This document shows, one piece after another, positions 52,153 through 63,200 of a DNA stretch of 64,000 nt. The first letter of the stretch is position 1. The number at the start of each line of letters is the position of its first letter. Below the pieces are notes generated by a model. It saw only the letters and a list, made by a program, of their open reading frames with translations. It did no database searches and was not told the DNA's origin. The DNA lies in the NCBI GenBank assembly GCA_002914805.1, contig JXTB01000133.1, forward strand, positions 348,561-412,560. Reading direction: 5' to 3'. This stretch comes from Parasponia andersonii (lineage: Eukaryota; Streptophyta; Magnoliopsida; Rosales; Cannabaceae). The position numbers were made by a program, and so were the translations under genes.

Positions 52153-54559
52153 ATGGGTTCCGAAGAGGAAGGACATGTTGGGATTACGTATCGAACGGTT
52201 TTGGAAATGGACTCTGGTGAAAAGCGTCTCAATGAGCTTGGATACAAGCAAGAACTGAGAAGAGAGATGGTTATAATTTATAACATATATTTATCACTTC
52301 GTTTCTTAGCTTAGCTAGAAGTACTTATATATTACCAATCTGTCGATGTGCATATTTTTTTAGGTCTCTGCTTTGAATGAGGGAAATCCAATACTTGTAT
52401 TTGTGACTTGTTTTATTTTGTGCAACGTAGTACAGAATCTGATGAAGACACTTGCCATAACATTTTCATGCATGTCAGTGTTTACCGGAACACCTCTGTA
52501 CGGGCAAAGCCTACGATATGCCGGTCCTGCGAGCTTGTTATGGGGTTGGGTGGTCGTCACTTTCTTCACGTGGTTCGTCGGGATTGCCATGGCCGAGATC
52601 TGCTCCTCTTTCCCTGTACGTACGCACATGTTTCATGTTGCAGCATTTCTACATAACTACAGTATACAAAACTCAGCATACGTTTAGAAACTTCCTACTT
52701 CAGAAACTACTTAATAAACTATAGCATCACAAGAACAATATATCCTAGCTTAAGAATCAAATGACTATCACATTGAACAGACGACAGGTTCTCTTTACTT
52801 CTGGGCCGCCCATCTGGCTGGACCCAAATGGGGGCCGTTTGCATCCTGGTGCTGTGCTTGGCTCGAGACCATCGGGGTTATATCTGGAATAGGTGCTCAG
52901 GTATGCATATGCCCTGCGTTTTAAATTTCTTTAAAACGTCTAATCATTAAGCAATGAAAATGATGTCACGCCATTCAAGATATTTGTTTTGTGATTTTCG
53001 TTTTTAGGCATATTCGGGATCACAAGCACTACAGATGATCATTCTTTTGTCGACTGGAACAAACAAGGGTGGAGGCTACTTCGCCCCAAGGGGCGTGTTC
53101 TTGTGCATGTATATGGGCCTAACCTTCATCTGGGCGGTGCTTAACACCTTTGCCTTGCGAGTAATAGCTTTTCTCAACATCATTTCAATCTGGTGGCAGG
53201 TTTCCCTTTCTACTTAATCTTTTGGTTTCTCGATCTTCTTTACAGTATAATCAATCATATTGCTCTTCTTCCTGGTAAAGCAAATTTAGCTGCTTTTTTT
53301 ATTTTCTTATTCAAGTAAAACTTAGACGCTAATAGAATGCTGAATCAAATGATGTACGCAGGTTATTGGTGGTTTGGTTGTGATCATAATGCTTCCTCTA
53401 GTGGCGCAGCCAACACAACGTGCTTCTTACGTTTTCACCTACTTTCAAACATCTCCCCAGTCGACTGGAATATCCAGCAAACCTTATGCAGTGATTCTGT
53501 CCATACTCCTCAGCAATTACTGTCTGTACGGATATGATGCAGCAGCTCATCTTACTGAAGAAACCAAAGGTTCAGATAGAACTGGTCCTACAGCAATTCT
53601 ATCCACAATCGGGATTGTATCTGTTTTTGGTTGGTTTTACACGCTAGCTCTTACTTTCAGCATTCAGGTATGCCTCAAAAGCTGTTACTGAATTTCTTTA
53701 ATGAAAAAAAAAAAAAAAAGTTTAAGCTAAATCTATTTCATTGATTCAAATGAAACCTGTAAGTTCTAATGCAGGATCTGGAGTACCTTTACGATCCAAA
53801 CAACGAGACTGCAGGTGCCCTTGTACCGGCACAGATAATTTATGATGCCTTCAAGAGGAGGTTTCACAGTTCCACCGGAGCCATAGTTTTCATGTGCATC
53901 ATCTGGGGTTCTTTCTTCTTTTGTGGACTATCTGTAACCACCACCGCTTCCAGAGTAGTAAGAAAGACCAGATAACACTTGCCAGAAATCTACAATTTCA
54001 TAACAGAAATATCAGACAAGTGACTTTCTATTCTAATCAATTGTAGGTTTATGCTTTATCAAGGGATAGGGGAATTCCATTTTCAGCCACATGGAGAAAA
54101 GTACACCCAAGGAACAAGGTTCCGATAAATGCAGTGTGGCTCTGTGCAGCCATAGCCATGCTTCTGGGACTGCCGATCTTGAAACTGGACGTGGTCTTTA
54201 CAGCTATCATTTCTGTGAGCACAATTGGGTGGGTCGGAGGCTATGCTGTGCCAATCTTTGCAAGGATGGTAATGGCTGAAAAGCACTTCAAACCAGGACC
54301 TTTCTATCTGGGTAAAGCAAGAAGACCAATTTGCTTAGTGGCCTTCTTGTGGATATGCTATACCTGTTCAGCCTTCTTGTTGCCTACGATCTACCCTCTT
54401 CGGTGGAAAACTTTCAATTATGCACCAGTAGCTCTAGGTGTTTGTTTGACACTCATAATGCTTTGGTGGGTCTTGGATGCAAGGAAATGGTTTAAAGGAC
54501 CAGTACGGAACATTGACTTACAAACGGATATTAGGGGGTTCTGTCACACCTCAGAGTAA
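52153..54559 (+). CDS. BAT1: Amino acid/GABA permease, BAT1 type (APC family), complete, 7 exons
   Basis: Exons: 52153-52269, 52436-52615, 52781-52900, 53008-53199, 53362-53667, 53775-53957, 54047-54559, all with AG/GT borders and continuous frame. They give 536 residues. Family blocks in order: RLNELGYKQELRREM, GPASLLWGWVVVTFFTWFVG, AEICSSFP|TTGSLYFWAAHL, TNKGGGYFAPRGVFLCMYMG, YDAAAHLTEETKG, DPNNETAGALVPAQIIYDAF and GPFYLGKARRPICLVAFLW. About 12 hydrophobic segments are expected. Arabidopsis BAT1/GABP moves amino acids in both directions and carries GABA in mitochondria. Two oddities: the first membrane segment reads FTGTPLYG where relatives I recall have FTGITPLYG, one residue short; and the C-terminus after GPVRNID differs from the usual short ending. 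It converges on SECA2, with 191 bp between stop codons. Confidence 0.92.
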
Positions 54560-54750
54560 AATTCGAAAGAAAGGAAAGGTTATTCTCATGTAAACTGATC
54601 GGTAGAAGTAACCCGGTCAACTATAGTTTATTCTAGTCAAGAGTAAGAGTCATAATCTACATAATATACTAATATCCCAAAAGCCAATCTCAAGAACAAT
54701 AATGAGTAGCATTGGGATACGTACATTTTAATGTGATGCTGGTTCTAGAT

Positions 54751-55064
54751 TCATGATAAAAATATCTCTTGGGATTCCATTGGGGAAGACCAATACTGCA
54801 AGAGTGATTCTACAGTTAGCCTTCGAGTTGTGCTAAGCATTGATATGAAAAATCGACAACCATCAATTTTGTATTCTTCGAGGGGATTCCTGTGCCCAAA
54901 ACTTCTTACATTCACCTGCCAGTTAAAACACGTAAGTTGTTGAACTGAAATGCCAAATGAATCTAAATACATAAAAAACAAAAGGATACCGCTGAATTCA
55001 GCCTGTTCATGTTTATCAGATGATCCCTCCAAAAAGAATCTAGAGTCTTCACAAGCACTGCTTT
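54751..55064 (-). CDS. SECA2: Protein translocase SECA2, chloroplastic, last two exons
   Basis: Minus-strand exons 55064-54990 and 54915-54751 join as KAVLVKTLDSFWRDHLINMN...RLNSA|VNVRSFGHRNPLEEYKIDG, then CRFFISMLS, LLQYWSSPMESQEIFLS and TGA. The block LDxxWRDHLxxMxxLxxxVxxRxxGxxNPLxEYKxxG is the SecA helical scaffold/wing end. The SPMES tail separates SECA2 from SECA1 (recalled, not searched). SECA2 is the ATPase of the second plastid Sec system, which inserts proteins into the inner envelope. Splice borders are clean and there is no damage, so this may be a live gene. The sequence upstream of exon 55064 runs only 139 bp before a copia LTR, so the rest of the gene, if present, lies more than 9 kb further right, beyond the window. 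Confidence 0.87.
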
Positions 55065-55203
55065 CTGCAATCAAACAAATATTTCGGGATCAAAAGAAAC
55101 AGGATGACAAAACTAAATTAGAAAGTATGCAGAACAACTATCAGTAGGTTATTCCTGGAACAAAGATGCATAAAGTAATCATTGCTTAATGCTTGTAAGG
55201 GCC

Positions 55204-55534
55204 TGTTTGACATTAAAGAATGATAGGTAGAAGAAATGAAGTGAACAGAGAGAAAAACTCTGTATTTTTTCTAAAACAAAAATAAGTTAAAGCCATAGGA
55301 CTTATATAGGTATTTCTGGGCAGCAAGCAGTTGAACCAATCGCATAAAACATAGAGTAACAATTCCCATAAAATCTGCCAGCAAACTACCCTAAAACATA
55401 GAGCAAAAAGTTCCACAAAGTAAGGCAACAATCTGTCATAAAACAAGTAGCAAACAGTCTCAAAAAATCAGGAAAAAGTAGTTTGAAAAATAAAAGAAAT
55501 AAAGGCCATAAAACTATAAAAAATCAGACTTTCA
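55204..55534 (-). mobile_element. Ty1/copia 3' LTR
   Basis: On the minus strand it begins TGAAAGTCTGA, directly after a purine tract GAGGGAGAGAGC (55546-55535), and ends ATGTCAAACA at 55204, so it has TG...CA ends and is 331 bp long. The stop codon of the copia polyprotein overlaps the LTR start. The partner LTR must lie beyond 64000. Confidence 0.7.
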
Positions 55535-55868
55535 GCTCTCTCCCTCAAGTTTGGAATAAATGTTAATCATTCTAAGCTTGGATATCAATTCTTCAAACTT
55601 TATTCTCGTAAGAGCTTTTGTGAGGATGTCAGCCACATGAAGGTGGATTGGAGTATGAATTAAATTCAAGATCCCTTCTTCCACTTTTACTTTGATAAAA
55701 TGACGATCTAATTCCACATGTTTAGTCTAATCATGATGAACAAGATTTTTAGCAATACTGATAGCAACTTGATTATCACAAAACACCATCATAGGTTTGT
55801 CTGTTGGAATTCTCAGTTCCTTAAGAAGTCTTCTCAACCACATTCCTTCACAAATACCTTGAGCTTAA
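55535..55868 (-). mobile_element. Copia RNase H C-terminus
   Basis: Minus strand: AQGICEGMWLRRLLKELRIP, then FCDNQVAISIAKN, then VELDRHFIKVKVEEGILNL and VADILTKALTRIKFEELISK. It is the end of a copia RNase H. A stop is present before the VELDRHF segment. The sequence is cut at TTAA (55865-55868) by the gypsy element and continues at 60212. Confidence 0.85.
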
Positions 55869-56515
55869 TGTTACGCCTTTCATTTGGCTCCCAAAATTTA
55901 AATGTTGCTGCTCATGCTCTAAGATCTTCTATATATACTACTCACTCAAACGGATAGAGGGCGCCCTAGAACGTGGTAGACACTTCTAGAATGATCAAGA
56001 GAGGTCTTGGCCTGCTAAAAGACTCTAGATGGCTACTAAATTGTAGAAGGCTCTAGACGAGACCGAATGGTACTAGATGGTTTTAATGGTCTTAGAAGCT
56101 CCTAAAATGATTTGGAAGAGCCAAAATAGTGGGTGAACTTCCTAAAAAGATATAAGTCATGCTTGTTCTAGATTTCTCTATGTAAATATCTTTGCAGATA
56201 TTACTACTTTATTTGGGTATATTCTAGACCTTTTGTAAGATCATGCCACTTGACACGATCAAAACCCTTGATTGGTTTAGGTTTTGTCTATATGAAGGAC
56301 CGCTTGAGTTCATTTGTACACAAGTCCCATTTGTGAGAGTTGTAAGCATTCTAAGAGTAATACAAAACCTTCATTCACTCAAACTCTCTTATCCTTTGCC
56401 ACTTTATCTCAAAGCTTACTCTAAGTCCTTTTCTTGAGTGTTGGTAGGCTGACTTAGTGCGACGGACTGTACTAAGTGCCGCACGATTGTCTAGTCTAAG
56501 GCTAGGATCGTGACA
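55869..56515 (+). mobile_element. Ty3/gypsy chromovirus 5' LTR
   Basis: 647 bp, TGTTAC...GTGACA, with a second copy at 59553-60211. It has a promoter-like TCTATATGAAGG segment near 56287 (TATATAAAGG in the 3' LTR). The left flanking TTAA is repeated after the 3' LTR. Confidence 0.88.
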
Positions 56516-56518
56516 GCG

Positions 56519-56530
56519 TGGTATCAGAAC
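56519..56530 (+). other. Primer-binding site (initiator tRNA-Met type)
   Basis: TGGTATCAGAAC, three bases after the 5' LTR. It matches the usual TGGTATCAGAGC except for one base. Confidence 0.85.
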
Positions 56531-56568
56531 TTTGGTTACTCGTTTTATCTTGGTAGTTCTATTGTCTA

Positions 56569-57694
56569 TATGAAGACCATGGCTGCAACTCCCGACCCCA
56601 TTGAAGTTGGTACTTCTGAACTTGGGCGTGATGAAGGGAAGGAGGGTGCTACCTGCGGCAAGTCGAGGGACGTGATGACTAACTTCGAGGCTAGAGTGTC
56701 CCGACTAGAGTCCAATTTGGGCATGTTTTGTAAGCGAGTAGACGATCTAGATGGCCGTTGTGACGATTTGGAAACCGAAAAAGCAGAGATCCACAGCGGT
56801 ATCAAAGATGCGCTTGGTGGGCTAGAGGCCGACTTAAGGCGTGAGATCGAGTCCCTTCATTCGGAGATTGTCAAGGTACGAGATCTCTTCCAAAGAAAAC
56901 TCACTAATATTTTACTTAGAATAGATGAGATAGGTGGTGATCTTGCTTTGTGCAAGCGAGCACTGGCCACGGGGGTGACCACCACCACAACCATTGAGGC
57001 AAGGAAAGTCGAGGTACCTAAACCAAAGACCTTCAATCGTACTCGAAGCAATACTTTAAGGCCGCCGGTGTGACGGACGACGCTGGTAAAATTCGTAATA
57101 CTGCCTTGCATCTAACCAATACCGCTGTGCTATGGTGAAGGCGGAGACACGGGGAGATGCAACGAGTGGTGTACACTATAGCCACCTTCGATGATTTCAA
57201 GAGAGAACTTAAGACGCAATTCTTCCCTGAGAATGCCGAAGAGGAGGCGAGAGGCCGTCTTCGCCGCTTTAAACAATCTAGCAATGTTAGAGACTACTTG
57301 AAAGAGTTTACCACATTCTTGCTCGAAGTTCCTGACATTTCAAATAAAGATGCTCTATTCTTGTTCATGGATGGTCTTCAGAATTGGATCAAGTTAGAGC
57401 TCAAGCACCGTGGTGTCCAAGACTTGGCTGATGCTATTGCTGTAACCGAGAGCCTTGTTGATTACTCTACCAACAAGGACCCTTCTAAGGCCCAAGACAA
57501 GAAGGGTGGTGGAGCAAAGAGTGTGAGAGAGCAAGCAAAAGGAGGAAAATAGAACAAGGATAGTTCCTCCTACAAGCACAAGTACAAGAGTAAGAAGAAG
57601 GAAGATTGTGACTTCTCCAAGCCCAAGTGTTTCCTTTGTGATGGGCCACATTAGGCACACGAGTGTCCTAAGAAGAAAGCTCTCAACGCTTTGA
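56569..57694 (+). pseudogene. Chromovirus gag, frameshifted
   Basis: The frame opens MKTMAATPDPIEVG and contains a coiled-coil-like region (residues about 50-130, heptad-spaced Leu/Ile/Val). It shifts frame at about 57045-57160 (KFFKAAGVTDDAG-like sequence is in another frame). It then reads the retrotransposon gag core: TFDDFKRELKTQFFPENAEE, RLRRFKQSSNVRDYLKEFT. An in-frame TAG at 57550 and another in the knuckle follow. The zinc knuckle CFLCDGPH-AHECPKKK is at about 57630-57680. After it, the protease and reverse transcriptase expected next are missing. Confidence 0.8.
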
Positions 57695-59535
57695 TTGCCC
57701 GACCACTCCAAGGCATATGAGCTTCACACAGATGCCTCTGACTTTGCAATTGACGGAGTACTAATACAAGAAGGGCGTCCTATTGCTTATGAAAACCGCA
57801 AGCTCAATGACACCGAGAAACGTTACATGGTGCAAGAAAAAGAAATGACTGCCATTATCCATTGCCTACGGGTATGGTGACACTACTTGTTGAGCACTCA
57901 CTTTACATCATGACTGACAATGTAGCCATAAGTTACTTTCAAACTCAGAAAAAGTTGAGTTCCAAGCAAACTTGGTGGCAAGAATTCTTGATAGAATTCG
58001 ATTATAGGCTTGAATACAAGCCTGGAAAAACCAATGTGGTGGCGGATGCCCTAAGTAGAAAGGCAAAGCTGGCCGCCTTAAGCAGGCCTGATAGCAACTT
58101 GATGGAGAAAATCGAAGAAGGGCTAGAACATGATGTTCTTGCAAAGAGCCTGCTGTCTCTAGTGAAGGAAGAAAAGACGAGACACTTTTGGCTGAGCAAC
58201 GGACTTCTCTATGCCAAAAGAAATCGACTCTATATGTCTACGTGGGGGAACTTAAGAAAAGATCTTATCAAAGATTGCCACGATTCCTTGTGGGCTAGTT
58301 ATCCAGGTCAGAAACGCACTCTTGCTCTTATCAAATCTATCTACTATTGGCCTCAATTGAGAAATGATGTCGAAGCCTATGTGCGAACTTGTATTGTGTG
58401 CTAACAAGACAAGGTAGAACAACAATCACCGGATGGATTGTTGGAACCTCTCCTCTTTTCTGAGAGGTCGTGGGAGAGTGTTTCCATGGACTTTATTACT
58501 AGCCTGCCTAAGTCGGAGGGCTTTGGTAGCATTATAGTGGTAGTTGATCGCTTCAGCGAGTATGTCACCTTCATACCTGCTTCATCCGATTGTCTCACCG
58601 ATGAGACCGTACGTCTCTTGATGAAGCATGTCGTGAAGCTCCGGGAAGTCCCGTCGAACATTGTAAGTGACTGCGACTCTCGGTTCACGGGAAAGTTTTG
58701 GACAAAATTATTCAAGTTGATGGGTTCGGACTTGAATTTTTCTACTAGCTTTCACCGCCAAAGTGATAGCCAGACAGAGAGGGTGAACGCCTTGTTGGAG
58801 CTATATTTGAGGCACTTTGTGAGTGCCAACCAAAAAGATTGGGCAAAACTACTTAATGTAGCCCAATTCTCCTTTAACCTCCAAATAAGCGAGTCTACGG
58901 GCAAGAGTCCTTTCGAGATAGTCATGGGTCAACAACCTATAACTCCACATGCCTTAGCGACAAATTACGGTGGGAAGAGTCCAGCAACATTCAACTTTGC
59001 TAAGGCATAGCATGAACAAGTGGAGTTGGCTAGGGCGTATTTGAATAGGGCTTCTAAAAGAATGAAAAAGTGGGTCGACAAAAAGAAGAAGCATGTTGAG
59101 TACCAAGAGGAGGATTTAGTTCTTATCAAGCTATTGCCCTAACAATTCAAAATCTTAAGGAAGGTGCAAACAGCATTGGTGCGCAAAGCGTGTGGGTAAG
59201 GTCTCCTACAAGCTTCAGCTCCCTGCCAAGTTAAAGATTTTCCATGTCTTCCATGTTCGCATGCTAAAACCCTAACATGGAGATGAAGAAAATCCTTCAA
59301 GGGGCGAGTCCAAAAGGGCTCCTACTGCAGTGGTAACCTCTTTTGATAAAGATGTGGAGTGTATTCTAGCGATCGCTTGATTCGTCGATGTGGTGTTCCT
59401 AATTATCAAGAATACCTAGTGAAATGGAAGAATTTGCCCGAGGCTGAGGCTAGCTGGGAGCATAAGGATGCCTTATGGCAATTCAAAAACCATATCGGGC
59501 GGTTCAAAGTCGATGGCACGACGGGGATGTCACGA
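57695..59535 (+). pseudogene. Chromovirus pol remainder: RNase H, integrase, chromodomain
   Basis: RNase H: YELHTDASDFAIDGVLIQEG, then EKEMTAIIHCLRVW, then EYKPGKTNVVADALSRK. The integrase follows: the zinc-binding part (ASYPGQKRTLALIKSIYYWP...CIVC), then WESVSMDFITSLPKSEG, VSDCDSRFTGKFW and FHRQSDSQTERVN. A C-terminal chromodomain is at about 59395-59520: YQEYLVKWKNLPEAEASWEH. This identifies a chromovirus. In-frame stops occur near 57880, 58402, 59010 and 59140. The protease and almost all of the reverse transcriptase are absent at the gag-RNase H junction near 57700. Confidence 0.88.
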
Positions 59536-59552
59536 ACTAGAGTGGGAGAGAG

Positions 59553-60211
59553 TGTTACACTCTGCTCATTTGGCTCCCCAAAATCCAAATGTTTCTGCTC
59601 ATGGATCTAAGATCCTTTATATGTACTACTCACCCAAACGGATAGAGGAAGGCACTAGAACGTGGTGAACAATTTTAGAATGATCAAGAGAGGTCTTGGC
59701 TGTGCTAGAAGACTCTAGATGGTGCTTCTAAATCCTAAAAGGCTCTAAATAAGGCGGGATGGTACTAAATGGGTTGGAACGGTCCTAGAAGCTCTTAAAA
59801 TGACTTGGAAGAGCCAACATAGTGTGTGAACCTTCTAGAAGGATCTAGGTCATGCTTGTTCTAGATTTCTCTATGTAAATATCTTTGTAGATATTACTAC
59901 TTTATTTGGGAATATTCTAGACCCTTTGTAAGATCATGCCACTTGACACGATCATAACCCTTGGTTAGTTTAGGCTTTGCCTATATAAAGGACCGCTTGG
60001 GCTCATTTGTAAACAAGTCTCATTTGTGAGAGTTGTAAACATTCTAAGAGTAATACAATGTCTTCATTCACTCAAACTCTCTTCTTATCCTTTGCCACTT
60101 TATCTCAAAACTTACTCCAAATCTATTTTTTGAGTGTTGTTAGGCTGACTTAGTACGACGGACTGTACTAAGTGCCGCACGATTGTCTAATCTAAGACTA
60201 GGGTCGGGACA
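59553..60211 (+). mobile_element. Ty3/gypsy chromovirus 3' LTR
   Basis: 659 bp, starting TGTTAC after a purine-rich tract (AGAGTGGGAGAGAG, 59539-59552) and ending GTCGGGACA. It differs visibly from the 5' LTR, most in its first 300 bp, so the insertion is not recent. TTAA (60212-60215) follows, repeating 55865-55868. Confidence 0.88.
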
Positions 60212-60215
60212 TTAA

Positions 60216-63200
60216 GCTCAAAATTCTGCTTCAGCACAACTTCATGCAACAACAGACTGTTTCTTATTGCGCCAAGTGACGAGATTTCCCCAAACATAAG
60301 TACAATAGTCCGTTGTCGACCTTCTATCAGTAACCAAACTTGCCCAATCTGCATTTGCAAAAATCTCCACTTTCTTATTTATTCATTTTCTGAAAAATAT
60401 ATCCTTCCCAGGAGTTATTTTATTTTTAAGTACGAAGAATTCTGTTGACATTTTTAAGATGATCTTCATTAGGCTTGTTTATAAACTGACTCACCACACT
60501 GACTGAAAACCCAATGTCAAGCCTTGTATGGGATATGTAGATGAGTTTACCAACCAGACGTTAATATCTTCCAGTGTCAATTGGAGAACTGTCTTCTTAG
60601 AAACCAAGTTTGTAGTTCAAGTCCATTGGAGTATCTGCAGGTTTGCATCCCAACATACCGGTTCCTTTTAAGTAAATCTAAGACATATTTGGGCTGTGAC
60701 ACCAAAATTCCTTTCTTGGAACGAGCTATCTCCATACTTAGAAAGTACCTCAAATTTCCCAAGTCTTTGATTTCAAATTTCTTCGCAAAGATATCTTCAA
60801 CCTGACTATGTTAATGATATCATCAACATATACGATGAGAAAAACAATTCTTCCATTCCTTGAGAACTTTGTAAACAGAGTATGATTTGATTGACCCCGA
60901 GTATACTCTTACTTCTTCACCACTTTGATGAATCTATCAAACTATGCCCGAGGGGACTACTTTTGTCCATATAGAGACTTCTGCAGTTTGCAAATTTTAT
61001 TAGCATTAACTTCAGTCTCAAAACCAAGTGGAATTTCTATGTACACTTCGTCTTCTAGATCACCACTGAGGAATGCATTTTTGACATCATACTGATAGAG
61101 AGGCCAGTCTTGATTTGCTACTAAGGATAGGAGAACATGAAGTTTTGCAACTAGAGCAATCAATACCATATGTTTGAGTGAATCCTTTGGCAACCAGCCT
61201 TGCTTTGTAACGTTCTATGCCCCAATCTGGCTTGTTTTTAATGTGGAATATCCACTTACAGCCTAGTAGTCATTTTCCTCCTGGCAAGTCAGCTAGTTCC
61301 TAAGTACCATTCTTTTCTAAGACCTGAATCTCTTCTTCAATGGCCATCCTCTATTCTGGGATTTCTAGTGCAATATGAATATTTTGAGGAATTTCAACAC
61401 TTGATAGATTTATGATAAATGCCCTGTATTCTGGAGATAAGTTCCCATATGAGACAAAGTTATGAATAAGATGTTTCGTACATTTTCGTACACCATTTCT
61501 TATTGCAATGGGAACATCAAGATCAGTGTAGTTAGTTACAGTGGTGTTATTGAAATCATTGTGAAAGTCGTTACTTGGGACTTGAAATTGGATGAGACTC
61601 ATGGTTTACCTCTGGAAGAATTGAAGTCTCTGTCTCCTCTTAGGGTCTTTTCCTCCTTATATAAACACATAACTCATTGACGTGTGCATTGTTAGTATAT
61701 TTAGTACGGCCGAAAAAACTCTGAATCTGGTAAAGTGATTGGAGTGGTGTTTGTCAGTGGATTGGTTGTGGTGACCTCGGCTGTGGAGTTCTCAGGTGAA
61801 TGAGTGATAGTGATTTCAATTGAAGTTGAGGGGTTTCGAGCCAAATATTGCACTCTTCTTGTGAGTTCTTCCCCTTGGATGGGATGTTATAGATAGTAGG
61901 CTTGGTTTCAAAGAATGTTACATCCATAGAGGTATAGTATTTTCTAGTATTGGGTGAGTAAAATTTGTAACCTCTTTCGGTTGATGAGTAGCTTAGAAAA
62001 ACACATTTGATGACTCTAGAGCCTCGTTTGCTTTGGTTTTGCGAATGATTATGAATAAAGACTATACTACCAAAAATTTTAGTGGTAATGATGAAATGTT
62101 CTGTGTAGTAGGATAACTCTGAAGAAGAGTTTGACATGGAGTGTGGAAATTTAGCATCTCAGAAGGAATTCTGTTTATGAGATATGTGGCTGTCAGAATT
62201 GCCTCCCCTAAGAAGCGATTACGAACATGTGTAGTAAATATAATAGATCTGGCTACCTCAAGCAAGTGTTTATTTTTCCTTTCGGCTACCCTATTTTGTT
62301 GTGGTAGTGTGGGTACAAGAGCTTTGGTGTATTATCCCATTAGCTGTGAAATATTCTCTAAGAAAAGAATTAAAATAATCTTGGCATTATCAGATCTAAA
62401 GACTTTTATTTTGATTTGGAATTGATTTTGAATCATGGTGTGGAAGTCTTTAAATCTAGTACTGGCCTCAGATTTTTCTTTCATTAGGTATACCCACGTC
62501 AATCTAGTATGATCATCAATGAAGGTCAAGAACCACCTAGTACTTGATATAGTATTTACCTTAGAAAGTCCCCATATATCATTGTGAATCATTGTAAAAG
62601 GATGAAACGATTTATAACCTTGAATGGGATAATTGTTCTCACATGTTTTGAAAACTGATAGATTTCACATTGCAAAAATTTGGGACTAATGTTTTTGAAT
62701 AAAGCAGGAAAAAAATTTCTCAAATACTGGAAATTGGGATGTCCTAATTTAAAGTGCCACAACATAATTGCACTTTCTTTATTTGAGAGATTTGAAAGAG
62801 TAGATAAAGACACTTGTATGACGAGCTTGTTCGTTAGGATTACTAGGACCCCTGAAAAAATAGAGCCCCGCACATTCCTTAGCAATGCTAATGATCCTCC
62901 CCGATTCCAAATACTGAAAATCACAATTAGTTGAGAAGAAATGAGTAGTGCACCTTAAATCCTTGGTAAGCTTACTAATGGACAATAAGTTATAGGTTAA
63001 CTTTGAAACTAGCAAAATTGATTTTAAAATCAAATCTTTGGTAAGAATAACAGTTCCCACTCCAGCCACCTTCGGCACTAAATCATTAGCAATTTGCATT
63101 ATATAATATCCAGAACAAGGATTGAAAGTGTGAAATAGAGCAGAATTATCGATCATGTAATCGGATGCACCAGAATCTACAATCCATGGGCTGAATTTCT

